A DNA stretch of 22,007 nucleotides from a virus: IMG/VR virus record IMGVR_UViG_3300025759_000793, positions 1-22,007 of that record. The stretch is one strand, 5' to 3'. Each line of letters starts with the position of its first letter. The first letter of the stretch is position 1. Shown here piece after piece: positions 1-6,318 of this stretch. The translations under genes were made by a program, and so were the position numbers. The notes under the pieces are model-generated. The model was given only the letters and a program-made list of their open reading frames with translations, searched no databases and had not been told where the DNA came from.

Positions 1-1
1 G

Positions 2-415
2 CACCTGCCTGCCGCTGCAGTGAAGCGCGGGCATAAGTCGCTTAAGACTATTAATCCAGAGCTCTTATATAACCTCGAGGACCTGAAGAAAAACCACGGC
101 CTGCTCACCGATGAGATATGGCACAGGGCCCTGACCAAGATCGGCGAGGATCAACGTGATTACCTTATCGCTGTGCTAAAGCGCGGCGCGAAACTTGGCT
201 CACGGCCCCCGATTCAACTGTCCACGATCCACGGAGCAAAGGGCGGCGAGGCTGACAATGTTCTACTGCTCACGGACCTCAGTCCAAAATTTGCAAAAGA
301 TTATGCGAAAAACGCCGATGACATAAACCGACTGCTTTATGTAGGCGTCACGCGAACCAAACACGCGCTGCACATAGTGCTACCAAAAAACGAAGAGAAA
401 GGATTTAGATTTTGA
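2..415 (+). CDS. UvrD/Rep-like superfamily 1 helicase, C-terminal end (partial)
   Basis: The frame is open from the first bases of the window, so this is the 3' end of a longer gene; an internal GTG at 20 is not needed as a start. Two C-terminal motifs of superfamily 1 helicases are present: STIHGAKGGEADNVLLL (motif V) and RLLYVGVTRTKHALHIV (motif VI with the arginine finger region). In this family these motifs couple ATP hydrolysis to 3'-5' movement on single-stranded DNA. The N-terminal motifs (Walker A/B) lie outside the window. The stop overlaps the TTG start of the polymerase, so the two are probably translated together as a replication pair. The family call is firm; whether the enzyme acts in replication or recombination is open. 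Confidence 0.88.
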   Translation, partial: HLPAAAVKRGHKSLKTINPELLYNLEDLKKNHGLLTDEIWHRALTKIGEDQRDYLIAVLKRGAKLGSRPPIQLSTIHGAKGGEADNVLLLTDLSPKFAKDYAKNADDINRLLYVGVTRTKHALHIVLPKNEEKGFRF

Positions 416-2280
416 ATAAGACAGCGTCAATGTTTCCTAGTGTTAGCGAATGGCTACCTCCCCAAAACTTTCCAGACTTGTCGGGCGCTAAAGAAATAGC
501 TATCGACCTCGAGACCTGCGATCCGAACATGGAAAAGTTCGGGCCCGGTTGGCCACGCAACGACGGGTTTATCGTCGGGTATGCGGTGGCCGTGGACGGG
601 TGGTGCGGGTATTACCCCATCGCGCACCAAGGCGGCGGTAACCTCGATAAGCGGATTGTAGAATCATGGATCAAGGACATACTGCTCTTGCCATGCCCTA
701 AGGTTATGCACAACGCAGCGTACGACCTTGGGTGGCTACTGGCCTCAGGCTTTGAGGTTAAGGGCAAGATCATCGATACGATGATTGCGGCAGGCCTCGT
801 CGATGAGAACCGCTTCAGCTTTGCGCTTAACTCTCTCGGCTTTGACATGCTCAAAGAGGTAAAGTCAGAAGAGGCACTTAAGCAAGCAGCGGCAGACTTC
901 GGCGTACATCCCAAGAAAGAGCTCTGGAAACTGCCTGCAATGTACGTCGGCGCGTACGGGGAACAGGATGCCGCGCTTACGTTGAAGTTATGGCATCACC
1001 TCGAGACCATGTTGCGCTCAGAAGAAGTCGAGTCAATCTTCGAGCTCGAGACCAAGATGCTCCCCATCCTGACCAATATCACCCGTAAGGGCATACGCTT
1101 TGACCGACCTAAGGCTGAGGAGCTCATTGAGAAGCTTAAAAAAGACGAGCAGAAACTGCTCGCCGGTATCCAGAAAGAGGCGGGCGTACCCGTCGACATG
1201 TGGGCCGCTGCGAGTATCGCTAAGGCGTTTGACAAGCTAGGCATAGACTATCCGTCAACTGCCACGGGCCAACCGAGCTTTACGCGCTCATTCTTAGAGG
1301 GGTGCGATCATAAGCTTGCCAAGGCCATCGTTGCGGCGCGTGAGATAAATAAGACACACAACACGTTCCTGCAGCCCTACCTCGAGGCAAGTGAGTCCGA
1401 CGGGCGGATTCATTCCCACATAAACCAACTGCGCGGTGAAGGCGGCGGCACGGTTACCGGCCGACTGTCCATGAACCAACCGAACCTACAGCAGGTGCCT
1501 GCACGTCATCCTGTAATTGGTCCAATGGTCCGCAGCCTGTTCCTGCCTGAAGAGGGAGAGCTATGGGCCGCTAACGACTTCAGCTCACAGGAGCCGCGCC
1601 TGCTCGTACACTACGCAAGCATGCTGCAACTGCAGGGCGCCGAGACAATGGCCGACGCATACAACGAAGACCCTGACACTGACTTTCACCAAATGGTTGC
1701 CGACATGGCAGGTATCTCACGTAAGCAGGCGAAGACTATCGGGCTCGGGCTGATGTACGGCATGGGAAAAGGCAAGCTAGCGGTACAACTGGACCTCGAG
1801 GCGGACGAGGCCGGCGAGCTAATCCAGACATTCCACTCAAAGGTCCCGTTCCTGAAAGGCACGATCAGCGCCGTACAGAAGCGAATCGAGTACCCCGCCT
1901 CGGGCGGTTCGATTCGTACCCTGCTAGGCCGAAAATGCCGGTTCCCACTGTGGGAGCCCATGCAGTGGGGCATCAATAAGGCCCTTCCGTACGAAGAAGC
2001 TTACGCAAAATACGGCGCACGTATCCGCCGGGCGATGACGTACAAAGGCCTTAACCGGTTAATCCAAGGCAGCGCCGCAGACCAGACCAAGGCTGCAATG
2101 CTCAAGCTGCATGAAGCAGGCTACAACATCCTTCTGCAGGTCCATGACGAGGTTGCGCTGAGTGTAAAGAATCGTGAAGAGGCCGAGGCGGCCGCTGAAA
2201 TCATGCGCGATGCGGTGCAATTAGAGGTGCCCAGTAAGGTTGATGTTGAGATTGGTCCCTCATGGGGAGAAGCAGAGTAG
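412..2280 (+). CDS. polA: Family A DNA polymerase with 3'-5' exonuclease
   Basis: The 622-residue replicative polymerase has a DEDDy proofreading exonuclease followed by the polymerase domain, with no 5'-3' exonuclease domain, as is usual in phages. Exonuclease residues are D32 and E34 (AIDLET), D105 (HNAAYD) and Y182/D186 (YGEQD). Polymerase motif A carries D389 (NDFSSQEPR), motif B carries R437, K441, L445 and Y449 (RKQAKTIGLGLMYG), and motif C carries H578, D579 and E580 (VHDE). TGRLSMNQPNLQQVP precedes motif A. Residue 445 aligns with E. coli Pol I Phe762 and is Leu here, a known variant in marine viruses. The chosen start is TTG at 412, with AAAGGA eight bases upstream and a TTGA overlap with the helicase stop. 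ATG at 430 has no Shine-Dalgarno sequence. Confidence 0.96.
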   Translation: MNKTASMFPSVSEWLPPQNFPDLSGAKEIAIDLETCDPNMEKFGPGWPRNDGFIVGYAVAVDGWCGYYPIAHQGGGNLDKRIVESWIKDILLLPCPKVMHNAAYDLGWLLASGFEVKGKIIDTMIAAGLVDENRFSFALNSLGFDMLKEVKSEEALKQAAADFGVHPKKELWKLPAMYVGAYGEQDAALTLKLWHHLETMLRSEEVESIFELETKMLPILTNITRKGIRFDRPKAEELIEKLKKDEQKLLAGIQKEAGVPVDMWAAASIAKAFDKLGIDYPSTATGQPSFTRSFLEGCDHKLAKAIVAAREINKTHNTFLQPYLEASESDGRIHSHINQLRGEGGGTVTGRLSMNQPNLQQVPARHPVIGPMVRSLFLPEEGELWAANDFSSQEPRLLVHYASMLQLQGAETMADAYNEDPDTDFHQMVADMAGISRKQAKTIGLGLMYGMGKGKLAVQLDLEADEAGELIQTFHSKVPFLKGTISAVQKRIEYPASGGSIRTLLGRKCRFPLWEPMQWGINKALPYEEAYAKYGARIRRAMTYKGLNRLIQGSAADQTKAAMLKLHEAGYNILLQVHDEVALSVKNREEAEAAAEIMRDAVQLEVPSKVDVEIGPSWGEAE

Positions 2281-2282
2281 AT

Positions 2283-2315
2283 TTGTATCATAAATTAAGC
2301 TAGTCTTATGATACA
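2283..2315 (+). promoter_or_regulatory. Promoter overlapped by a perfect 10-bp dyad (candidate operator)
   Basis: TTGTAT (2283-2288) and TATGAT (2307-2312) form a sigma70-like pair with an 18-base spacer. The perfect inverted repeat TGTATCATAA (2284-2293) / TTATGATACA (2306-2315), with a 12-base centre, covers both boxes. A protein bound there would block polymerase. The next gene encodes a ribbon-helix-helix-like protein, so autoregulation is a reasonable inference. There is no T-tract, so a terminator is less likely. Confidence 0.6.
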
Positions 2316-2335
2316 TTCACAGAAAGGAGACTTGA

Positions 2336-2653
2336 ATGAGCGAAGGCAATCCTAAAAAAGCCCGTGCTAAACGGCGTCGAGGGGGTATCCCCGGCGCTAC
2401 GTACAAGCGGCCTGCGTCGCCTCGCGCGCGCACCAAACCATGGCTCACGGTCATAATCAGAGCCGAACACTACGCAATGCTCAGGGAGCTCGGAAAGTAT
2501 TATCGCGTGCCCATCGGGAAGATGGCGTCGTCGTTAATCTTGAACCGATTCCTGACTCTTTTACGAGAAAGCGATCCAGAAGCCGCAAAGCAATTAGAAG
2601 AGGAGCACCGTAGTGATAAAGACATTTCAGACATCCTTGACCTTGGACGTTGA
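2336..2653 (+). CDS. Basic ribbon-helix-helix-like DNA-binding protein
   Basis: The protein has 105 residues. The first ~35 are very basic (KKARAKRRRGG, KRPASPRARTKP) and should touch nucleic acid. Residues ~36-72 read as a short beta strand (WLTVIIRAE) and two helices (HYAMLRELGKYYRVPIGKMA, then SSLILNRF), the order found in CopG/Arc-type ribbon-helix-helix repressors. The C-terminus is acidic. AAAGGAG sits six bases before the ATG. The gene is preceded by a promoter covered by a perfect dyad, which fits an autoregulated repressor. The fold is assigned by pattern only, so the call is tentative. Confidence 0.6.
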   Translation: MSEGNPKKARAKRRRGGIPGATYKRPASPRARTKPWLTVIIRAEHYAMLRELGKYYRVPIGKMASSLILNRFLTLLRESDPEAAKQLEEEHRSDKDISDILDLGR

Positions 2654-2822
2654 GGTAGAGTACGACATGCTTCCTGCAGAGTTCGGATTACCCGAACAGG
2701 TAGACATCACTGCAGTTAACCTGATGGTAGTAGGAAAGGGAGGCAGACGTCGCAAAGTAAACTTAGTCGACTCTCTCGACGAGTCGGAAATCATGAGGCT
2801 TGAAGATGATACAGGAGAATGA
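2613..2822 (+). CDS. Hypothetical small protein (69 aa)
   Basis: It starts at GTG 2613 inside the end of the preceding gene (41-base overlap), with GAGGAG about eight bases upstream. The protein begins with an alternating beta-type segment (FQTSLTLDVEVEYDMLP) and contains ITAVNLMVVGKGGRRRKVNL, then an acidic tail. I do not recognise the family with certainty. Its tight coupling to the preceding gene suggests co-translation. Confidence 0.7.
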   Translation: MIKTFQTSLTLDVEVEYDMLPAEFGLPEQVDITAVNLMVVGKGGRRRKVNLVDSLDESEIMRLEDDTGE

Positions 2823-2823
2823 A

Positions 2824-2970
2824 GTGGCCGTTTATAAGATAGGACCCAACTGGTACAAAGCGATGGTAACCGTAAACAAGACCAAGCACACGTTCTTTGG
2901 TTATTCCAGAGAAGAAGTGCAGGGCCGAGCGTTACGCGAGCTCGAGAAGAAGGGGGCATTTAAATCATGA
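2824..2970 (+). CDS. Hypothetical small protein (48 aa)
   Basis: This short gene starts at GTG 2824, six bases after the CAGGAG of an ATACAGGAGA ribosome binding site (2809-2818), and ends in an ATGA overlap with the next gene. The product starts VAVYKIGPNWYKAMVTV and continues with NKTKHTFFGYSREEVQ. This beta-rich pattern with a conserved Trp and a helix entry recalls small AP2/Arm-type DNA-binding folds, but the match is too weak to name. ATG 2819 in another frame stops after seven codons. Confidence 0.68.
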   Translation: MAVYKIGPNWYKAMVTVNKTKHTFFGYSREEVQGRALRELEKKGAFKS

Positions 2971-3233
2971 GCGATTTTGTGCTGATCTTCGATTACAAGG
3001 TGGCCGGAATCCCGTGCCAGATCGGTGTGCTAGACTATGAGTATTACCCGCCAGTGTCGGCAGACCCCCGCCAGTGCCACAGTGATCTTGAATTCTACGG
3101 ATATTCAGAGGCTGACTATGTGGTCCTAGATCGTCGTGGGCGGCCGGCAGAGTGGCTGCAACGTAAGCTCATTGACGATTCAGACATCCTTGAAGAAATT
3201 CACGATAGGTTTAAGAGAAGATATGATTTTTAA
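2967..3233 (+). CDS. Conserved hypothetical phage protein (88 aa)
   Basis: The 88-residue protein contains IPCQIGVLDYEYYPPVSADP, then LEFYGYSEADYVVLDRRGRP and AEWLQRKL. Its richness in aromatic and proline residues with alternating beta segments suggests a compact soluble domain. I have the impression that similar proteins occur in many tailed phages, but I know of no function. It starts at an ATGA overlap with the preceding stop. Confidence 0.75.
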   Translation: MSDFVLIFDYKVAGIPCQIGVLDYEYYPPVSADPRQCHSDLEFYGYSEADYVVLDRRGRPAEWLQRKLIDDSDILEEIHDRFKRRYDF

Positions 3234-3417
3234 GAGACTAAAAGCCCTGCTATTGGGCCAGAAGCCGCTAGACGACGAGGAGATTCTTCTTGTCTATATG
3301 GAAGCGGCCAAGCAAATGAAGACCGCGGACCTGTTTGCTAAGGACTTTGTACGCCTTGTAGAGGCAAAGCATGGCATCGTCGGCAAGTATAAAGTGGAGC
3401 CGATGCGTTATGACTGA
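3223..3417 (+). CDS. Hypothetical small protein (64 aa)
   Basis: I chose ATG 3223 (MIFKRLKALL), which overlaps the end of the preceding gene by 11 bases, rather than an upstream in-frame start at 3136 that would put 98 bases inside that gene. A purine run (AAGAGAAG) precedes the start as a modest ribosome binding site. The protein looks all-helical and charged (DDEEILLVYMEAAKQMKTADLF...VRLVEAKHGI). No family recognised. Confidence 0.65.
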   Translation: MIFKRLKALLLGQKPLDDEEILLVYMEAAKQMKTADLFAKDFVRLVEAKHGIVGKYKVEPMRYD

Positions 3418-3607
3418 TGACCTAAGCCGCAAGCCTTGCACCTGTGGCAAAGAAATGGTGGAGATAATCGGCTTTTCGGAGCCTGATGAGCACAGGCAGG
3501 AACGCTATCCAATACGAAAAGGATGGTTTTGTTTTGACTGCAGGCACTGGGAAGATGCTATCCTAAGGGAAAGGACGGTGGATATTTCGAGGTGGTTGAA
3601 GCGATGA
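3410..3607 (+). CDS. Small putative zinc-ribbon protein (65 aa)
   Basis: Starting at ATG 3410 the protein reads MTDDLSRKPCTCGKEM, with a CxC pair near the N-terminus and a CFDC pair (CxxC) around residue 48. Four cysteines spaced this way usually bind one zinc ion. The middle (SEPDEHRQERYPIRKGW) is charged and may contact nucleic acid or protein. GGAG lies about ten bases upstream, and the start overlaps the preceding stop region. No family assigned. Confidence 0.68.
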   Translation: MTDDLSRKPCTCGKEMVEIIGFSEPDEHRQERYPIRKGWFCFDCRHWEDAILRERTVDISRWLKR

Positions 3608-3849
3608 AATCCTTTGAAGATTTTAGTGAGTCAGTAGTAGACCTGTACGACGCCATACAGGCCGCTGTAGAGCACGTTGAAGACAATCAGGACGTAACCT
3701 ACCCAGAGCTCATGTGCGTGCTCAGCTCGCTGCTATGCAACGCTGCCGTGGAGGTTGGCATGAGCCGCGAAGAGTTCATGATCACCATGCGATTAAATTT
3801 TGACCATGCCGATAATTCGTCTGTACCTGCAAGTGAAATAGTTCATTAA
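3604..3849 (+). CDS. Hypothetical acidic helical protein (81 aa)
   Basis: ATG 3604 overlaps the preceding TGA (ATGA) and has GAGGTGG nine to ten bases upstream; a GTG at 3592 would use the same bases as its own start and is less likely. The protein is acidic and helical (SFEDFSESVVDLYDAIQAAVEHVEDNQD...PELMCVLSSLLCNAAVEVGMSREEF). It is the last gene of the run that begins at 2336 and is followed directly by a promoter cassette. Function unknown. Confidence 0.7.
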   Translation: MKSFEDFSESVVDLYDAIQAAVEHVEDNQDVTYPELMCVLSSLLCNAAVEVGMSREEFMITMRLNFDHADNSSVPASEIVH

Positions 3850-3852
3850 AAT

Positions 3853-3930
3853 AGTAAAAAGTAGTTGCACGTAGTCTCGATATATGAGACGATGTGTTTG
3901 TCGGGTTGGCCGACACCATACAGGAGACAG
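3853..3930 (+). promoter_or_regulatory. Promoter/leader cassette 1
   Basis: An A-rich tract and AAAAGTAGTTGCAC carry a -35 box TTGCAC (3865-3870). An imperfect dyad GTCTC (3874-3878) / GAGAC (3886-3890) fills the spacer, and the -10 region 17 bases on is weak (GACGAT). A hairpin TGTCGG/CCGACA (3899-3915) follows, then ATACAGGAGA (3918-3927). The same order occurs in cassette 2, at 4527-4612. Confidence 0.65.
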
Positions 3931-3932
3931 AC

Positions 3933-4124
3933 ATGGTAATTCACAACACAGATCAAGGTCCTGTCATAGAGACTAGCAACCCCTCGAGGCCTTTTAGAAT
4001 CTGTAAGGATGGGCGCATTCGCTCATTCAAGACCCTTGATGCAGCGATCAAGGCTCAAGAGAAAAACATTAAATCAATTCATGCAGACGTTAAGGCACTG
4101 CGAGAATCAGGAATAGCTTGCTAG
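3933..4124 (+). CDS. Hypothetical small protein (63 aa)
   Basis: ATG 3933 stands six bases after CAGGAG of the repeated ribosome binding site. The protein (MVIHNTDQGPVIETSN...FRICKDGRIRSFKTLDAAIKAQEKNIKSI) has a beta N-terminal half, with a phrase like 'ICKDGRIRSFKTLDAA' typical of small substrate-domain folds, and a helical C-terminus. An in-frame extension upstream to 3894 would translate the leader hairpin and is rejected. Function unknown. Confidence 0.75.
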   Translation: MVIHNTDQGPVIETSNPSRPFRICKDGRIRSFKTLDAAIKAQEKNIKSIHADVKALRESGIAC

Positions 4125-4151
4125 ATAATCAACCCATACAGGAGAATGAAC

Positions 4152-4526
4152 ATGGCTTTTAACCTCGCACAAATCATGAACTCACGCTACGGCGGCAGCA
4201 AGCTTTCTGCGTCGTACGGCAAAGAAGACATTACTCTGGACCTCGCAAGCGCCGGAGTCGAGCTGCCCAAGCACTACGCTACTCACGAGCCCAACGAACA
4301 GCGACCCCTGTACAAGTTTGTTTACCGACCGCAGTTCGGGTATCACCTCGAGCCCGTAGAGCGCCCTGAGGGCGTTGTAGGGCCTATGTTCGACGGTGTC
4401 TATGCCGTAGTGCCGTCAACGGTCATAAGGGCCCTAGAGAAAATTGTAGGGGAGCGAGTCCCTGACGCGATGAGGGTCATGGATCGCTTCGAAACTCAAG
4501 AGATGTACGATTTCTTGAGTAGGTAG
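4152..4526 (+). CDS. Hypothetical protein (124 aa)
   Basis: The preferred start is ATG 4152 (MAFNLAQIMNSRYGG), seven bases after CAGGAG; ATG 4146 is only one base from that element. The protein has a beta-rich middle (YKFVYRPQFGYHLEPVERPEGVVGPMFDGVYAVV) and a helical C-terminus (PSTVIRALEKIVGERVPDAM). It starts with MAFN[LI]A like the product of 11424-11645, which may reflect shared leader-proximal sequence rather than homology. No family recognised. Confidence 0.75.
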   Translation: MAFNLAQIMNSRYGGSKLSASYGKEDITLDLASAGVELPKHYATHEPNEQRPLYKFVYRPQFGYHLEPVERPEGVVGPMFDGVYAVVPSTVIRALEKIVGERVPDAMRVMDRFETQEMYDFLSR

Positions 4527-4612
4527 AAAAAAGTATAAAAAAGTAGTTGCAAATGGTCTCGTAGTATGAGACCATTCTCTTGTCGGGTTGGCCGACACCA
4601 TACAGGAGAAAG
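4527..4612 (+). promoter_or_regulatory. Promoter/leader cassette 2
   Basis: AAAAAAGTAGTTGCAA contains the -35 box TTGCAA (4547-4552). A perfect 8-bp dyad ATGGTCTC (4553-4560) / GAGACCAT (4568-4575) occupies the spacer and the -10 position. A hairpin TGTCGG/CCGACA (4581-4597) and ATACAGGAGA (4600-4609) follow. It is nearly a copy of cassette 1, and its better dyad suggests a real operator. Confidence 0.68.
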
Positions 4613-4614
4613 AG

Positions 4615-4827
4615 ATGATTGATTTAGTTAAAGAAGTTCGAGAGTATGCCGAAGCGAATTACGAAAAAGGCGGATGGGATTATATTGTTGAGTGTTGGTC
4701 AGACGAGGATATTGCAGAGGCAATCGTAGGAGCAAAGTCTAAGTTGGGAGCAATACGTAAGCTATCACGTATTGTGAAAGTTTTTGCAGATCGTCAGGCG
4801 GAAGCAGATTCTTATAGGGATTATTAG
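4615..4827 (+). CDS. Hypothetical small protein (70 aa)
   Basis: ATG 4615 follows the repeated ribosome binding site by the usual spacing. The acidic helical protein contains EKGGWDYIVECWSDEDIAEA and then GAIRKLSRIVKVFADRQ. The 'GGWDYIVE.WSDEDI' phrase looks conserved, and I believe it recurs in small proteins of marine phages, but no function is known to me. An in-frame upstream start at 4588 would read through the leader hairpin and is rejected. Confidence 0.75.
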   Translation: MIDLVKEVREYAEANYEKGGWDYIVECWSDEDIAEAIVGAKSKLGAIRKLSRIVKVFADRQAEADSYRDY

Positions 4828-4838
4828 CCTTTAATCAC

Positions 4839-4854
4839 GGCTCCTTCGGGGGCC
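4839..4854 (+). promoter_or_regulatory. UUCG-capped hairpin before a ribosome binding site
   Basis: GGCTCC - TTCG - GGGGCC forms a six-pair stem with one G-U pair and a UUCG tetraloop, two bases before ATACAGGAGA (4857-4866). There is no T-tract. It could protect the 5' end of processed mRNA or separate translation of the two genes. Confidence 0.65.
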
Positions 4855-4871
4855 ACATACAGGAGAAAGAG

Positions 4872-5093
4872 ATGATTGATTTTATTGGGTTTGTTGATTA
4901 CGTCATGGATTTTTACGGTCCCGGCGGTGTTTATGATTTCGGCGCTAAGAAAGCCGATGTGGCGATTGCTACTTGTTACGTGATGAACAAGGGCGATATT
5001 CCTTTCGATGGCGACTCTATTGATAGAGAGCGCGTCAGGGATGTTTTGCTTGACAAAAAATACTTCAACTACGAGTGGAGGAATGCAGCCTAA
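4872..5093 (+). CDS. Hypothetical small protein (73 aa)
   Basis: ATG 4872 follows CAGGAG by six bases. The product begins MIDFIGFVDYVMDFYGPGG and contains KKADVAIATCYVMNKGDIPFDGDSIDRERVRDVLL. The last part looks like a helix carrying residues for a small winged or HTH-like fold, but nothing can be assigned. It begins with MID like the preceding gene, without further similarity. The stop overlaps the next ATG. Confidence 0.72.
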   Translation: MIDFIGFVDYVMDFYGPGGVYDFGAKKADVAIATCYVMNKGDIPFDGDSIDRERVRDVLLDKKYFNYEWRNAA

Positions 5094-5209
5094 TGGCAAA
5101 GTACAACAAAGAAGCCGTGGACAAGGCCATTAAGAAAGACCCACGGATCAAGGCCAAAGAAGCTAAGTTAATCCATCGATTATTAAAAGGTAGGAGTAGT
5201 AAAAAGTAG
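5093..5209 (+). CDS. Very small basic phage protein (38 aa)
   Basis: This 38-residue product, MAKYNKEAVDKAIKKDPRIK followed by AKEAKLIHRLLKGR, starts in a TAATG overlap with GGAGG eleven bases upstream. The pattern 'KEAVDKAI..D.RI..KEAKLIHRLLKGR' looks to me like a small protein seen in other tailed phages. It is lysine-rich and helical; function unknown. Its 3' end overlaps the start of promoter cassette 3. Confidence 0.65.
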   Translation: MAKYNKEAVDKAIKKDPRIKAKEAKLIHRLLKGRSSKK

Positions 5210-5274
5210 TTGCACTTATCGCTCAGTGTGTTAGTATTACGTTGTAGTTTTAATTAACCGATACAGGAGAAAGA
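5196..5274 (+). promoter_or_regulatory. Promoter/leader cassette 3
   Basis: AGTAAAAAGTAGTTGCAC has the -35 box TTGCAC (5210-5215), a 16-base spacer and TAGTAT (5232-5237). ATACAGGAGA is at 5261-5270. Cassette 3 lacks the GC hairpin and has a TTTTAATTAA sequence in its place. Confidence 0.65.
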
Positions 5275-5276
5275 AA

Positions 5277-5714
5277 ATGTCAGCCTATCTATGCAACCCC
5301 GAAGACTTCGCCCTGCTTGCAGCGTACGCCCTCAAGCCCGGCGCGCCACGTCACTTCGTCAACCTTGCCAAGAAAGAGTACATCGCCGTCGAGAACGCGG
5401 CCGACATCGCTCTGATACTTGCCAAGGAAAACATCAACTCTCTCGAGGCGCTCTATCCCAAGTACGGTCCTGCCGGTGGGTTCCTCTGCGGCACTCTCGA
5501 AGAGTTCCTAGCCGAGGTCAAACTCGCTGCTGCTAAGCGTTATGACTACCACGATCTTGTTGAGGTTAAAAAGGTCCTATTCTGCTACGACTATCAGGCC
5601 TGCGAACACCCTGACTACCTAAAGTCAGACGCCTACAACCTAGTGTTAGGACTCAAGGATCAGTTGCTCAGAGACTTTGCTGATCGATACGAATTCATAA
5701 AAGAGGCTGCGTAA
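5277..5714 (+). CDS. Conserved hypothetical phage protein (145 aa)
   Basis: Starts at ATG 5277 after the repeated ribosome binding site. The helical protein opens MSAYLCNPEDFALLAAYAL and has many Tyr and acidic residues (YDYHDLVEVKKVLFCYDYQACEHPDYLKSDAYNLVLGLKDQLL). The 'CDYQACEH' type phrase looks conserved, and I believe relatives occur in marine phage genomes. The stop TAA overlaps the ATG of the HD-domain gene, so the two are probably made together. No catalytic motif seen. Confidence 0.75.
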   Translation: MSAYLCNPEDFALLAAYALKPGAPRHFVNLAKKEYIAVENAADIALILAKENINSLEALYPKYGPAGGFLCGTLEEFLAEVKLAAAKRYDYHDLVEVKKVLFCYDYQACEHPDYLKSDAYNLVLGLKDQLLRDFADRYEFIKEAA

Positions 5715-6136
5715 TGAAAGTAAATGTTTTACTGGCTAAATTGATCGCCCGTGTTTACCACGCGGGCGACACCGACCGAGCCGGTGTTGATTACTACAAA
5801 GGTCACTTGACCAATGTAGCCAAAGCCGTCAAGGCCAAAGGTCACGACCCTACTGTTATTGCCGTTGCTTACTTGCACGACGTCGTCGAAGACACTGCCG
5901 CTACTGTGGGCATGCTTCGAAAGTTGTTCGGCAACGAGATTGCCGACGCTGTTGCTGTTCTGACTAGGGCTCCCGGTGAGCCCTACATGGACTACGTGAT
6001 GAAGGTAAAGAAAAGCGGCAATGCCATCGCTAGAGCGGTAAAGATAGCGGACCTTGAAGACCACTTAGTCGACACAACTGCTATCCCTGACGAGCTCATC
6101 AAAAGGTACAGGAAAGCGCTTAAGTTAATTGCGTGA
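5714..6136 (+). CDS. Small HD-domain phosphohydrolase, (p)ppGpp hydrolase-like
   Basis: The 140-residue protein has the metal-binding pattern of the RelA/SpoT hydrolase domain: H31 (HLTNVA), H55-D56 with E59-D60 (YLHDVVEDT), and D113 in RAVKIADLEDH. This is the order seen in Mesh1-type small alarmone hydrolases, which remove pyrophosphate from (p)ppGpp. The usual Asn after the last Asp motif (ADxxDN) is His117 here. No synthetase, TGS or ACT domain is attached. It is co-translated with the preceding gene (TAATG). Substrate is inferred from the family; other HD phosphohydrolase activities remain possible. The C-terminal RelA/SpoT-like domain of 16468-19098 is a possible functional partner. Confidence 0.8.
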   Translation: MKVNVLLAKLIARVYHAGDTDRAGVDYYKGHLTNVAKAVKAKGHDPTVIAVAYLHDVVEDTAATVGMLRKLFGNEIADAVAVLTRAPGEPYMDYVMKVKKSGNAIARAVKIADLEDHLVDTTAIPDELIKRYRKALKLIA

Positions 6137-6151
6137 TACAGGAGAAATAGT

Positions 6152-6316
6152 TTGTTAATCAAATCTTATCTTGTCTTAGCCGTTCTGGTTGTAGCTTTTG
6201 GGCTCGCCGGCAACGCTGATAAAGAGGAAGCCGAGCGCCACGCTGAGCAATATTGTGAGTTCGTGGCAGACGGGACATGGCCCGACTATGACCCTTCAAT
6301 TAACTGTGAGGAGTAA
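6152..6316 (+). CDS. Small exported or membrane-anchored protein (54 aa)
   Basis: This gene uses a TTG start at 6152, six to seven bases after CAGGAG of a repeated ribosome binding site (6136-6145). Residues 1-22 form a signal peptide or membrane anchor (LIKSYLVLAVLVVAFGLAGNA). The remaining ~32 residues are acidic with two cysteines (QYCEFV..., INCEE) that could form a disulphide outside the cytoplasm. It ends just before the GAGGAG of the next gene. A role at the envelope (superinfection exclusion or lysis accessory) is possible but unproven. Confidence 0.65.
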   Translation: MLIKSYLVLAVLVVAFGLAGNADKEEAERHAEQYCEFVADGTWPDYDPSINCEE

Positions 6317-6318
6317 AA

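Noticed and set aside
3894-3932. In-frame upstream extension of the 3933 gene (and 4588-4614 of the 4615 gene)
   Set aside because: Both would translate the leader hairpin and ribosome binding site; the similarity ADTIQE comes from the repeated leader, not from protein conservation.
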